A stretch of DNA of 64,000 nt from Pythium myriotylum. Lineage: Eukaryota; Oomycota; Peronosporomycetes; Pythiales; Pythiaceae. The notes under the pieces were generated by a model. It did not search any database. It was not told where the DNA came from and saw only the letters and a list, made by a program, of their open reading frames with translations. Both the position numbers and the translations under genes were made by a program. Positions 10,681-20,765 of the stretch are shown piece after piece (positions within the stretch are counted from its first letter, which is position 1; every line of letters starts with the position of its first letter). The DNA lies in assembly GCA_023091665.1 (NCBI GenBank), contig JALJCQ010000029.1:372001-436000 (forward strand). The letters run 5' to 3'.

Positions 10681-11014
10681 GTAAGCCGACGTAAAACGTC
10701 GGGTGCGTCTGGATCCAGCTTGGTAGATCCAGACGATAGGAGTTGCCACTCCTCTTCACCACTTTGAAGGGACCGATGAACCTCGGTAACAGCTTCGTGC
10801 TGTCGAGACGCGAGACCGCGTTCTGAGAGAAGTTCTTCGTATTGACTAATACAAAGTCCCCTTCTTTAAACACCATTGTGTTCTTGCGACCGCGCTTGTC
10901 TGCTTGTTCTTGTTGCAGATCTTGGGCAGCAGCCATGGCGCCTCGTACGCATGAGACAACGTTAACACGTGTCGTCAGGAAGTCATCCAACTTGCGGCGT
11001 TCCGCGATCTTGGG
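10052..11014 (-). CDS. Element B pol, 3' part: integrase C-terminus and chromodomain
   Basis: On the minus strand this continues the integrase frame interrupted at 13469; ignoring the DNA transposon and one TA keeps it in register. It encodes the integrase C-terminal subdomain (FIGPFKVVKRSGNSYRLDLP), a KPYLRP motif, an acidic/Ser linker of about 150 residues, and a C-terminal chromodomain (HFHVESLGCVRTRRGN, ILVKWLGYPKSQSSW). The stop is at 10052. It is intact apart from the upstream interruption. The last 629 bp overlap the plus-strand accessory ORF. Confidence 0.88.
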   Translation of the reverse strand, partial: PKIAERRKLDDFLTTRVNVVSCVRGAMAAAQDLQQEQADKRGRKNTMVFKEGDFVLVNTKNFSQNAVSRLDSTKLLPRFIGPFKVVKRSGNSYRLDLPSWIQTHPTFYVGLLKPYLRPVETEEESGEVPSGDFPDGLPPTTSVPTQAIEIANEDAVPAGSQAVGGGRNTPSRDSRCDDEASTGPPPVLRRSARVAAARRSSTGSTDPPSSTYRQDRPSRVEADTGGQQQDTNPQGLRSHTKRKARRPIREPLPVIDRTGTPHFHVESLGCVRTRRGNREILVKWLGYPKSQSSWVQEQVLREDCLDLLREHEQNHPEWFQ

Positions 11015-11016
11015 TA

Positions 11017-11111
11017 TTGTGAGATTGGTTCAAAATTCCATTTGGGTCGCCAATCGAATCGAAACGCTGTAACAATCCTTGAATCGATCCTGTCTTCTGA
11101 TTGGCTAGAAT
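11017..11111 (+). repeat. Left terminal inverted repeat of the Tc1-like element
   Basis: Starts TTGTGAGATTGG after the TA and ends near CTTCTGATTGGCTAGAAT. It aligns with gaps to the reverse complement of the right end, with shared blocks TTGTG, CAAAA.TCCA, GGTC and CTTCTGATTGG. Confidence 0.75.
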
Positions 11112-11169
11112 AGAGGCAACAGAGAACAATTCCATACTGTTCCAAGATCGTTTGGGGAAACCAAGGAAA

Positions 11170-12220
11170 ATGGCCACACCAAGCCGAGGCTTGCATACTC
11201 CGTCGGCGCGCACACCTCTCGCCGCCAGACACACACCAGCCGGATACACCCGATCCACATCACGCCACCTTGAGCTTGCAGCGTCGAGCCCCGTGGCTCC
11301 TGTCGACCAGCCTGCTCCGAGTGACGCCGCACCTCGTAACGCGAGCTACGAGATCACTGTCGACGCGTTGGTGAAAGATTTTGTCAGCCAACGCAACACC
11401 TCAGGCAAAACGTTACCTCCGTTGATCATCAGTGGTGCCTCGTGGTCTATCATCAAGGCTAAGCTATGGGATTCGCTCAAGCTACACTGCCAGAAGTGTG
11501 CTTTACACACAGCTTCTGGGTGGACAACGGCGGCGACGGATCCCGCGATTGAAGACTGGGCCCGCTATGTGAGCTTACGCGTTAATGGCAAGATTAAACC
11601 CGAGGAGGAAGAGAGGAAGATGCACAGCTGGCTAGTCAAAAACCGTGCGCGCCGTCGTCTACAAGTACGGGAACGCGCTCGGCAACGACGACGCCCACGA
11701 GGCATTCTTATCGACGTGTGTGAACGCCGCTGATGTCGATCGCTCCGGTGCGCCAAGTGAGCACACAAACGAACGATACATGCGAATGCTCAAGGACAAG
11801 TGGGGCACGGTGTTTGAAGCTCCTGAGCCCATTTGGAGATTCTGGGTGAACACAATCCTTCGGAATCCAGCTTGCACTTGGGACGATGCAGTCGCACAAC
11901 CACCACCATCCGATGTTATGCCGCATCTTCGATCTGTGCCATCACCTCACCAAACCAGAATGCAGGGCGTGTACAACGCATCCCAGACAAGTCTCGACGT
12001 CGTGAATGGTGCGTTGCAGGAGCTCGACTTGCTCCGACAACTGATCACCAATCAACTCGATTGTTTTCAACACAACTTGGAAGCGAAGCGAGAAATACTC
12101 GAGGGCATGTCGAGAGGGCTGGCACCGCTGTCAGACGATGAGATACGAGCCAACGCACTCCAAGCGATCGAAAACATTGCTGATCCAGACCATGACTATA
12201 GCATGGAAGACGAAGAGTAG
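11170..12220 (+). CDS. Accessory ORF of the Tc1-like element, function unknown; one frameshift
   Basis: ATG 11170 opens a frame to about 11645; the sense then moves by one base to a frame ending at 12220, about 350 codons in all. The product has a Ser/Thr/Pro-rich N-terminus, a folded-looking middle (SWSIIKAKLWDSLKLHC, VVYKYGNALGNDDAHEAFL), a Trp-rich segment (PEPIWRFWVNTILRN) and an amphipathic, acidic C-terminus. No family recognised. It runs toward the transposase (the 3' ends are about 190 bp apart) inside the same inverted repeats, so it is cargo or a second transposon gene. Confidence 0.6.
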
Positions 12221-12406
12221 CATGCAGTAGTGGTTATTGCGACTCTAACTCGACGAACCCGAGATGATTTGCGTTGACGTCTATGCCCCCAACTCGTACT
12301 TGCTCATGCAGCCCCTTTGATGGATCGAAGACACCTCGCGCTGTCCAGCCGCAGTGATCAAAGACGTGAACCGGCGCAGAATCTCTGCGACGAACGGTAT
12401 AAGGCT

Positions 12407-13333
12407 CTACTTCCCCGATGACTCGACGTAGAATCGCTTGAATGCACTCTTCACGTAGCCGAAGAAGAACTCGATAGGATTGTAGAATGGGCAATACGCG
12501 GGTAGAAATATGGGTACGATCCCAAGGCTCCGTAGATGATGCACGATCTCTGGCTGGGTGTGTATCGCTGCACCATCCATGATCCAGACTGAGTTGCGGC
12601 CAGGATACATTTGAACCTTGCCAGACCGTGCAAAGGCGTCACAGTTTTGCTCAAACTGTGCTCGATCGAATGTGCCATCCGTATCGTAGTAGCTCAGTAA
12701 GCCGCCCGCGCCGATGAAACAGAGCAGTGACACACGCGGCTTCCGGATGAACTCGCCGCGAAATACCAGCTTGCGTCCTTTCATAGCATAACCTTTCTTC
12801 CTGAGCATCCCGCGATTGTCGAAGCTGACCTCGTCCAAGAAGACGACGTTTTGCTGGCTCCAATTGATCGATGCAAGCTCGCGAACGAACCGGAAAATGT
12901 CGTTCTCTTTGATATGGATGACTCGCCGTTCTACGGACTTCCAAGTAAGCCCAGCAGAGTGAACGATCATCCAGACGCTTGAGACAGAGATCGACTGGGC
13001 ATAGTGTGCTTCAAACGCTGCCTTCGCTTCGTCCAGAAACGAAAGAGGGCTCTACTCAAAGTAGTTGAGCACCCACTGGCGCTGAGCCCTGCTGAACTTG
13101 CGCAGCTTGCGCAGCTTGCGCTGAGTCGCCTTGCGGTGAACACTGCCGCGTGCCTCCGAGCGTGCGATCCAATTGGTGATCGTCTTGGGGTCCTTGTGGT
13201 AGATGACGGCGAGCTTCGCTTTCTTGATGCCTAGCATGTAGTACCCGTACAGGCAATGCATGATCATGTTTGCGCTCGCGTGTTGGGATGTCACCGCGGC
13301 CGCGTCCATGATGGCGAGTTTTGCTTGTGGCAA
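12407..13333 (-). pseudogene. Tc1/IS630-family DD34E transposase with one premature TAG
   Basis: One frame of 309 codons from 13333 to 12407, interrupted only by TAG at 13052-13054 after codon 93. The N-terminal part has a helix-turn-helix with basic linker (KLAVIYHKDPKTITNWI, KATQRKLRKLRKFSRAQ). The C-terminal part is an RNase H-fold DDE core: first Asp in VFLDEVSFDNRG, second in WIMDGAAIH, Glu in FYNPIEFFFGYVK, with 34 residues between the second Asp and the Glu (DD34E, as in Tc1). The transposase cuts at the inverted repeats and inserts at TA. All three catalytic residues are present; the TAG is the visible defect. Confidence 0.88.
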
Positions 13334-13384
13334 GTTCCTTGCGGATCCGAGTGCGGATCCGAGCTGGAGAACGAGAAAATGATT

Positions 13385-13466
13385 TCAACCAATCAGAAGC
13401 GTTTGACCGATTCTGGTTCAACACTTGGAACCGGACCATAAGTGGACTTTTGGACGAAAACCACAA
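13385..13466 (-). repeat. Right terminal inverted repeat of the Tc1-like element
   Basis: Its reverse complement starts TTGTGGTTTTCGTCC after the TA and ends near CTTCTGATTGGTTGAAA, matching the left repeat imperfectly. Confidence 0.75.
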
Positions 13467-13468
13467 TA

Positions 13469-15290
13469 TCCCATTGAGTTGGGCAGCAAGGAGTTGCCGA
13501 GCTCCACTTGAGCCAGCCTCGAACTCACCCATGAGGCAAAGAGGGAGCGCCGGATGGCGGAGACCATTCACATAGAATGGAGACAAGCCTGTCGAGGCAT
13601 GAACAGAATTGTTCGTGGCGAACTCCACCATGGGGAGGTAATCACACCACGAGAGCGGGTCGCTCGCACAATATGAGCGGAGGATATCCTCGACAACGCG
13701 ATTGGCGCACTCGGTCTGACCGTCGGTCTCGGGGTGATCCGCGGTCGACATATCGAGCCTGGATCCCAGGATTTGGAAGAGTCCTTCCCAGAAGTCGCTC
13801 GTGAACCTGGGATCCCGATCGGAGACGATCGAATCGGGCAAGCCGTGATGACGGAATACGACGTCAACGAACAGTCGTGCACAGTCGAGACCTGTGCAGG
13901 TGTCGGACACCGGGGCTAGATGAACCATCTTGCTGAGACGGTCAACAAAGACCAGCACACCGTTGTGCCCTCTGGACGTTCTCGGCATGCCGAAGACGAA
14001 GTCCATGCTCGCAGAGCGCCAGCAGTCGCTCGGGACAGGCAAGCTCTGGAGCGGCGCCTGGGAGTGTGCACTTGGCTTCACTCGTTGACACACGTCACAT
14101 GTGCGGACATACCGCGATACCCACTTGTACATCTTGGGCCACCAAAACCTTGGGCTGAGAAGCGAGTACGTCTTCTCACGGCCGAGATGGCCAGCTCCGG
14201 GAGCGTCGTGAACGCCGTGAGCGATCACATATCGTAAATCCTCGTCTGAGGGTACTACGATGCGATCTTCTTCGCCAGGCGACGTCCGATACCGAAGGAG
14301 GCCATCGCGGTAAGAGTAGCGATGTACGCGGGGAGCAAGGGACCTCGCCGTGTGCGGGTCCTGGAGCGCGCGAATGATCGCTGCACACTGTGCATCGTCC
14401 TCATAGGCATCACGAATCAGTTCGTAGACATCAGACACCACTGATGTGAGATGATTCATCTCGTAGTCGGGACGCCGAGAGAGTATGTCAGCCAGCACGT
14501 TAAGCCGACCCAGCTTGTACTCAACTGAGAAGTTGTATTCTGAAAAGAATGACAACCAGCGAGCCATTCGGGGCGACAAGTGCGGAGACTCTGTCGCTGT
14601 GCGTAGAGACGCATGGTCCGTATAGACCACGAAGGGCAACGCGCCGAGAAGGTGAACGCGAAATTTCACCAAGGCGTACTTCATCGCCAACAATTCCTTG
14701 TCGTGAACTGGATAGTTCTTCTCGGCCGCTTGGAGCTGGCGAGACTGATACGAGATGACTCTCTCGTGACCATCTTGGTCATTCTGCAGCAGTGCACAGC
14801 CGATCGCATAGTCGGAGGCGTCACAGACGACGCTATACGGAGCGGAGTCATGCGGCAACGCCAGGATTGGCGCTTGGAGAAGACTCTCCTTGATCTTCTG
14901 GAAGGCAGCTTCCGTGTCGTGAGACCACAACCACTCAACGTCATTCTTGAGCAGCTGAGTCAGCGGCCGAGCCATTTCGGCGTAATTCTTCGTGAACCTG
15001 TGCAAGTAGTTGGCGAGACCCAACCACTTGCGTAGGTCCTTCACGGACCGTGGCGATGGCCATTCGGCAATGGCCTTCACCTTCTCGGGATCTGCCCGAA
15101 CACTGTTGACTCCGACGAAACAGCCAAGCACTGGGATCTCTTCGGCACCGAAGATACACTTAACCAAGTTGGCATAAAGCTTATGCTCCTCGAGGCATTC
15201 GAGAACTTGGCGGAGGTGATCCTCATGAAGCGCATCCAAATCACGACCGGGCTCCGGCTTCGTGTGGACGTAGATGTCGTTGTGGTATAG
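13469..15290 (-). pseudogene. Element B pol, middle part: RT end, RNase H, integrase
   Basis: On the minus strand the frame resumes at DIYVHTKPE, the residues following the RT active site. It then has the RT thumb (LGCFVGVNSVRADPEKV), RNase H with its acidic residues (VVCDASDYAIGCAL, HDKELLAM, VYTDHAS), the LADILSRRPD connection, the integrase zinc finger (HLGREKTY, CDVCQR) and core D, D, E (SMDFVFGMP, SDRDPRF, TDGQTECANR). At 13469 it is cut by the DNA transposon and continues at 11014. No stop is seen within this stretch; it is non-functional because of the insertions on both sides. Confidence 0.9.
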
Positions 15291-16075
15291 CGCCCCGTTT
15301 CCGTGGACATGAGTTTCTGCGAGCGCTAGGTGACCAGTCAGGTGAAGGTGTGCACGACCAAGTCCCAAAGAAGTGATCAGTCTGGCGTACCCCTAGTACC
15401 CAATTCAAGACGAAGTGAACAGTCTGGCGTCCAAGTCAAGATTCCGTATTCCAGATTCGGCGGTACAAGTTATCGTATTTCTCTTTATTCAGAAACCTCG
15501 TATAAAAACAGTAGGAGTAAGAACCTTATATTTGACAGATTTCAGTAGGTAGGGATGGGTGCTTGCCACCCAATAACCCACGGAAGGGGGGGGGCGATTC
15601 TCCGCCGCTAATTCCGTGGGAGTCAGTTCAGAATTTTTCCTCCTTCTCGCAGAAGCCCCCTGACTCCCCCTCAACAGTAACCCGTCAGTATCGCGAGGAA
15701 GTTACTAAGAGTTCCGAAGTGATCAGTTTGGCCGAGCGGTCGCCTATTTTGGGTACTGTTGCGGTCCGAAGTGATCAGTCTGGCCGAGGGCCGGGTGGTT
15801 TTGCCTGCGCTTCCTGCCAAGTTCCCCGTAGGAGTTCTCCAAGGGCTCCATCGTCTCCACGCCGTTTTTTTCTCGCTGTCTCCAGACTTGTGAGGGTCTA
15901 GTTCTAGTGTCGTGTCAGAGTTCCGGGTCTCCGCTTCAAAGAAGTTGTGATATCCGGGTCTGAAGCGAGTGTTCGAAGCACGCAAGACCCACCCCTTTCC
16001 TGAGAACATTGTTGCCGTCGGTGACTCAAGAGCGAGCCTACGTACGCCAGGGGCCCGTTTTTGATTCTGCCACAC
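15290..16075. other. Unclassified ~0.8-kb insertion at the RT active site of element B
   Basis: RT coding stops being recognisable right after YFDD (about 16076) and resumes about 785 bp later (near 15290). The segment between is AT-richer in part and holds four copies of a motif close to GAAGTGATCAGTCTGGC (about 15371, 15413, 15718, 15770). It also has a minus-strand TGTTGAGGGGGAGT (from 15676), which looks like an LTR start, and an AATAAA signal. No clear matching end or target duplication was found, so it may be a partial or solo LTR of another family. Confidence 0.6.
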
Positions 16076-17746
16076 GACATCGTCAAAGTACGTCCGCGCG
16101 AACGCTCGCAGGGGACGGAACAAATAGGTCACCAAGCGATTGAACGTCGCTGGGGCGTTCGACAGCCCCTGTGGCATCACGAGCCACTCCCAGAGCATAC
16201 CGCTCGGCGTACTGACGGCTGTCTTGGGGATATCCCCACGCTCCATGAGCACCTGGTAATAACCGTCGACCAAGTCGAGAGAACTGAACTTCTTTGCGCC
16301 GGACATTCGGTGGATGATCATATCTTTCCGAGGGATCGGAGTGGACGCAGGAATCGTCTGTGCGTTCAACTTGTTGTACACGCGGACGATCCTCCACTTG
16401 TCATTTGGCTTGCGCACACAGAACGTTGGTGCGCTGTGCGGCGAGACGATCTCGCGCACCAGGCCAGCCTTGCCTTTCATAGCAAAGAATTCATCAATGA
16501 AGTCCGATTGTTCGGCCGGCAGAGCCCACTGGCGAACCGTCGCATAGCTCGAGCCAGGCTTGAGCTTGATCTCGTGGCGAACGCCACGATCAGGGGGCAG
16601 CCCTGCCGGCGGATTCTTGCTGAGACAAGTCTCCGCAAACCGCTTGACTAGCGGATAGAACCGATCCTTCGGATTCTTAAGGATGGCCGAACCACGGCGC
16701 GCGTCAACCCTCTGACGAAACTCAACGAGGACATCCTCGTCAATCACCGTCGAGGTGTTGAGTTCAGCGAGGTCTAGCTCAGATCGGAGGATCACAACCT
16801 CAGCGATCTCACCAGCCTTGAGCTCGCGGACGAAATCGTCCATAGGGAGTTCCTCCAAGCTAGTCAGCTCAGAGAACTCTGGCAACGGTGCCATATCGAC
16901 CGTGGACGGATCGATCGACGATCCCGTCATCACATCAACGATGTGCACGTCATACGACGCGCCCGAGAGCGGGAGTGGCTCAGGCATGGCCTCGGTCATA
17001 TCCGACGACCCTGAAAGCGGCTCGACCGCACGCGGACACGCGACAAGTGGACACATCCCGGAAGCATCTTCCATGCTGGTACTCGGAGGGAGCGGAGACA
17101 ACTCGACGCCCTCTTCAATGCAGTACTCCACGGCAGACGGCACGACCGTCTCCGGAACACCCGAGGTGTCCATGGCGTTCACTACGCCAATGAAGTAGGC
17201 ACTTCCATCCTCTTTGATGGGGCTCATCGACCGGCGGACGAAGGAGGGTTCATGACGCTCCTGAGCTCCGTTCCTGCCGGGAGACGTGCTCCCAATCGAC
17301 TTGGTCCTCCAGTCGATCCACGGCTCGTGGCGCTCGAGCCACGGCATTCCGAGGATGAGGTCAAACCTCCCATCCATGTTGAGCACTGTAAAGCGCTCGA
17401 CTGAGTCGAAATCGACAAACGCAATGCGTAGATCGACTTCGATCTTCTTCGTCTCTGCGACGATGCCCGTCGCAAGACGCACCGAGACTCTTCCGAGATC
17501 TCGCTCACAAGCTTGAGCAAACAGAGAAGGATTTTCAGCAATACTTTGCTTGCGACCGTAATTGCGCGTCGCACTAGAGTCTATTAAGACCTTAACGGAA
17601 CGTGCGAATCCTTTCACTTGAGCAGTGACGACGATGAGTTCGCCACTGACGCGTTGTTTGTCAGCTGCCGAGAAGAGATCTTCTCTAGGGGGCGGCCCGC
17701 CCCGCGGTGATGTCGTGTTCGACCTCGCGGAGCGAGGGGTGATCAC
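16076..17746 (-). pseudogene. Element B protease and reverse transcriptase, 5' part
   Basis: The retropepsin-like domain has VLIDSSATRN as active site (DSS where most have DSG/DTG) and the second motif DLILGMPWL. After an acidic linker comes RT: CVRKPNDKWRIVRVYNKLN, SSLDLVDGYYQVLM, MPQGLSNAPATFNRL and RTYFDD, the catalytic YxDD at about 16080. RT copies the RNA into cDNA. The reading frame runs on without stop into foreign sequence to 15671, so a hybrid product could be translated, but the RT palm is truncated. Gag ends at 17767, 21 bp upstream of the first ATG here, in another frame, so a frameshift or reinitiation would normally link them. Confidence 0.88.
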
Positions 17747-17766
17747 CCCAGCAGACTGCCCCGCGT

Positions 17767-18887
17767 CTACTGGGAATTGTCGTTTCCCTGAGACGCGGAG
17801 GCGGGTCCGCCTCGGCCTCCCGAGCGACGTGGCCTTCCACGACGGGCGCGTGCGCTGCCCCTATTGCGCGGGCAATCGCGCTGGAAGTGGCCAAACTTCC
17901 CACAAGTGAAACACTTGATGTGAAGTGCCTTCACGTCGATCGCACTGAAGTCGAACGTGCTCAGATCGACTCCGCTGAGGTTAATTACACTCAGATCCAT
18001 CGGCTCCGGAACGGGAGGTTGGGCCGGAGGAACCGGAGACGGTGCTGTCGGATTCGCGGGTAGACCCCGTGCGAGGCGCTGGACGTAGTCCTCTCGCAGC
18101 GCAACGACGAACGCGTCTTCCAAGAACGCCGGTTCTTCGCGGAAAACCGCAGCCTTTTCGGGGCCGGGATTCATCCCTTCCATGAAGGTCGTGAGCATCA
18201 CGTCTTCGGCGAGAGTACTCGCGGCCATGTTGGCACGGAGTTGGCGCAACTCCTGCACAAAGGAGCGAAGGTCGCGATTGCCTTGGCGACAGGCAAGGAA
18301 TGCCGCGCGCTGGCGGTGCGCCACGTTCGGCGGCTGAAACATCAGCTTCATGGCATCGGCGAGTGACGGCCAATCGTGGAAAAATCCGGGTTGTGAAGTC
18401 TCACAAGTCAAAATCCAGACCTTGGCGCGATCCTTCATGTTGGATATCGCGAAAGTCACCTTCTGACGTTCGTCGCGGATGCGACCTGCCGCCATATCGA
18501 GCTCGACCTCGCGCTGCCAAAAGACCAGGTTCTCGCCTTCAGCCCCAGAGTACTGGGAGACCGTGACTCGAACGGGCTTCGGACCTTCCGGGGGTGCCGG
18601 AGAGGGCACATAGCTGATGGCGGGAGCCACCGTCGCAGCTTGAGTCGCTTGAGCTGCGGCGACGCGAGACGTAACAACGTCGAGCACATGTTGCTCCAGA
18701 GCAATCTCATAGTCGCGGAATCGCTCGATGTAGAGCCGCGTTGGAGCAGCTCGTTGATGCTTGCTCGGCCATTGATGGCCTCCATCTTCTGGAGATAGGC
18801 CCTCAGGGCGTCATCCAGGTATTGATGGTCTTGACGCAACAGCGTCGGATGGCTTGACGCCATCGCGAAGTCAGAAGCTTCGGACAT
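17767..18887 (-). pseudogene. Element B gag with CCHC knuckle, frameshifted near 18738
   Basis: ATG 18887 lies about 40 bp inside the 5' LTR, next to the primer-binding site. The N-terminal 50 codons (SHPTLLRQDHQYLDDAL) read in one frame. A one-base slip near 18738 moves the sense to the frame ending at 17767. The rest is a typical Ty3/gypsy Gag: capsid-like core (FWQREVELDMAAGRI, FLACRQGNRDLRSFVQEL), a proline-rich linker, a zinc knuckle CFTCGKFGHFQRDC (CX2CX4HX4C) and a basic Gly/Arg tail. Confidence 0.88.
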
Positions 18888-18906
18888 AGCGATGTCGGTG
18901 TCGGAT

Positions 18907-18924
18907 TGACGACTAGTGCTACCA
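18907..18924 (-). other. Primer-binding site of element B
   Basis: Two bases inside the 5' LTR the minus strand reads TGGTAGCACTAG. TGGTAGCA matches the complement of the 3' end of eukaryotic initiator tRNA-Met, the common gypsy primer; the match weakens after eight bases. Confidence 0.6.
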
Positions 18925-18926
18925 AG

Positions 18927-19212
18927 TGTAGCGGTCCACGTGACCACTACACAGCACTTTGCTTGGAGGAAGCGAGAGCAGCCGCTCCGAGTCGACCCCT
19001 GTCGACGAGCGCCAAAGACTTGGCAAAAGGCGAACTGCCGTATATTAATCCTAGAGTCCTATATCCCTGGTAAATAAACCGGGGATATTACCTACTGAAA
19101 TCTGATAAACCTGAGTCACCACTTAGGGCAACTTTTCCCCTAAGTGGACCACCCTAATTATGTAACCACACTACCTATGTAACTGCAAGTATAACCTGTG
19201 TACCCCGCTACA
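18927..19212 (-). repeat. 5' LTR of element B
   Basis: 286 bp, TGTAGCGG...CCGCTACA. One base different from 8716-9001. Followed on the plus side by the second CCTGC target copy (19213-19217). Confidence 0.95.
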
Positions 19213-19217
19213 CCTGC

Positions 19218-19522
19218 CGACGCGGGTCAAGGTGACCAACATCTTCACGGTGCCGGTCACCTTGCCCACGCAGACGATCGTTGGCCTCTGGCTGAGCTCG
19301 GGCGCCGCACCTCGACGCTCCGGGTACGTCTCTCTGGGCTCGAGGCGGTACGACGAGTGGTGCACCCTCGTGTACGAGGCCGAGCCCGAACCGGAGCTCG
19401 AGGCACGGCGCCAAGCTGAAGCCGACGCGATCCGGGCTGCGCAGCCACCGGCGGTCGAACGACGCCCGTATGTGGTGCCGCGCGCGATCTTGAAGCGTAC
19501 CGACGCCACCAAGGGCGGGTGA
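19218..19522 (+). pseudogene. Element C protease region, 3' part after the element B insertion
   Basis: The plus-strand frame interrupted at 8710 resumes here (TRVKVTNIFTVPVTLPTQT, then YEAEPEPELEARRQAEAD) and ends at a TGA at 19520-19522. It belongs to the linker between protease and RT. The TGA separates it from the RT frame, which starts in another phase. Confidence 0.7.
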
Positions 19523-19643
19523 ATCGAGGAGTGAGCTCAAGGTTTCTGTCGAAGGCTCTCCGGAGGACGCAACATCCGGTGACGAAGATCAAGGCGATGA
19601 CACGACGAAGCCGAGAGCCGGACAGCGTGTCGCCACGACGAAG

Positions 19644-20763
19644 ATGACGATGTCCGACTGGGCCAAGGTGGAGATACTCTTCGTCGCAGCCAAGTCCCCG
19701 GCCGAAGTCGTCGACAGCCAAGGCGAGCTGAGCGAAGCAGCGTACGCGCACGAAGGAGGCGATGTCAGCGCTGAAGACATCGACGCCCAAATGGCCATGA
19801 TCCCAGAGGTCCCGGCTGGGGACGACGAGATCACGCCTGCCGACATCAAGATCGCGGCTGGCGAAGATGTCAGTGCCGAAGACGTCGAGCGCGCCCGCGA
19901 GATGGTGTGGAGGCGGCGCCCGTACCTCATGGGCAAGGGCAATGCTCAGCCGTTGCCAGCCAAAGGCGTCGTCTGCGACATAGACGTCGGCGACGCCAAG
20001 CCAATTGCTCAATCGTGCCGCAAGGTGCCGCCACAGTACGTGGAGAAGCTCTACGAGCTCCTCAAGGGCCTTCTCCAGGCAAGCTTCATCGCGCCATCAA
20101 CGTCGGCTTGGGCGTCTCCCATTGTGATCGTCGTCAAGAAGAACGGTGTTGATATCCGCCTCTATATCGATTACAGAATGGTGAACGCCCTCACCAGGCT
20201 GATGGTCTACCCTATGCCTGTTGTTCATGACCTGTTAGAAAATCTCGGCTCGCTACGATGGCTTTGCTCGCTAGATATGGCGTCAGGATTCTGGGTCGTG
20301 CGAATGACTGCACGGGCTCGGGCGATTTCGGCATTCGTGACACCATTCGGGTTGTTTGAGTGGCTAAGGATGCCGTTTGGGCTGAAAAACGCTCCCCAGA
20401 TATATCAACAGCTTCTCGATAACGCACTCTATGGCTACTTGAAGTTGACGCCCAAGCACCTGCAGGACAAGGAAGCGGATGTGTTTGAAGATGGCAAGCC
20501 GGCCGGAGCCGAAACGCAACCAGCGATAGGCCGAAGATCGTATATTGATGACATCTTATTCGGCGGCGAGACTTGGGATCAGATGTGTGAACGGCTGGAG
20601 AGACTGCTGCAAGCCTGCGAGGAGTGGGGGCTTTCGATCGGCCTCCCGAAGAGCGAGTTCAGCATGAGCCATGTCGACTACCTAGGGCACTCGGTTTCCG
20701 CGGAAGGCATTAGAGCGAAGCCGAAGAGCCTCTCTGAGCTGCTGCAACTCGAGTTTCCTAGGA
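19644..20763 (+). pseudogene. Element C reverse transcriptase domain
   Basis: After an acidic leader (GEDVSAEDVERAREMVW) comes a gypsy RT: SAWASPIVIVVKKNGVDIRL, CSLDMASGFWVVRM, FEWLRMPFGLKNAPQIYQQL and the active site SYIDDILFGG (YxDD, near 20540). The thumb follows (YLGHSVSAEGIRAKPKSL). Compared with the inverted copy at 5196-5249, a small deletion near 20758-20765 breaks the frame; the sense continues from about 20766 in another phase. Confidence 0.85.
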
Positions 20764-20765
20764 CT

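Larger units (their letters stand above)
11017..13466. mobile_element. Tc1/mariner-like DNA transposon nested in element B, with two convergent genes
   Basis: Target TA is duplicated at 11015-11016 and 13467-13468. Both ends read TTGTG inward and can be aligned as imperfect terminal inverted repeats of about 80-95 bp. Inside are a minus-strand DD34E transposase (13333-12407) and a plus-strand accessory ORF (11170-12220) pointing toward it. Ignoring the element and one TA leaves element B's integrase frame uninterrupted, so the boundaries are secure. Known Tc1/mariner elements usually carry only the transposase. Confidence 0.9.
8716..19212 (-). mobile_element. Ty3/gypsy retrotransposon element B, nested in C, coding on minus strand
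   Basis: Bounded by two 286-bp LTRs that differ at one position seen and by a 5-bp target duplication CCTGC. Minus-strand orientation follows from the PBS-like TGGTAGCA next to the right LTR and a G-rich tract next to the left LTR. Minus-strand order: gag (18887-17767), protease-RT (17746-16076), an unknown 0.8-kb insertion at the RT active site, rest of RT, RNase H and integrase (15290-13469), a Tc1-like transposon, then integrase C-terminus and chromodomain (11014-10052). The plus strand carries an accessory ORF (9232-10680). Near-identical LTRs imply a recent insertion. Confidence 0.93.
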
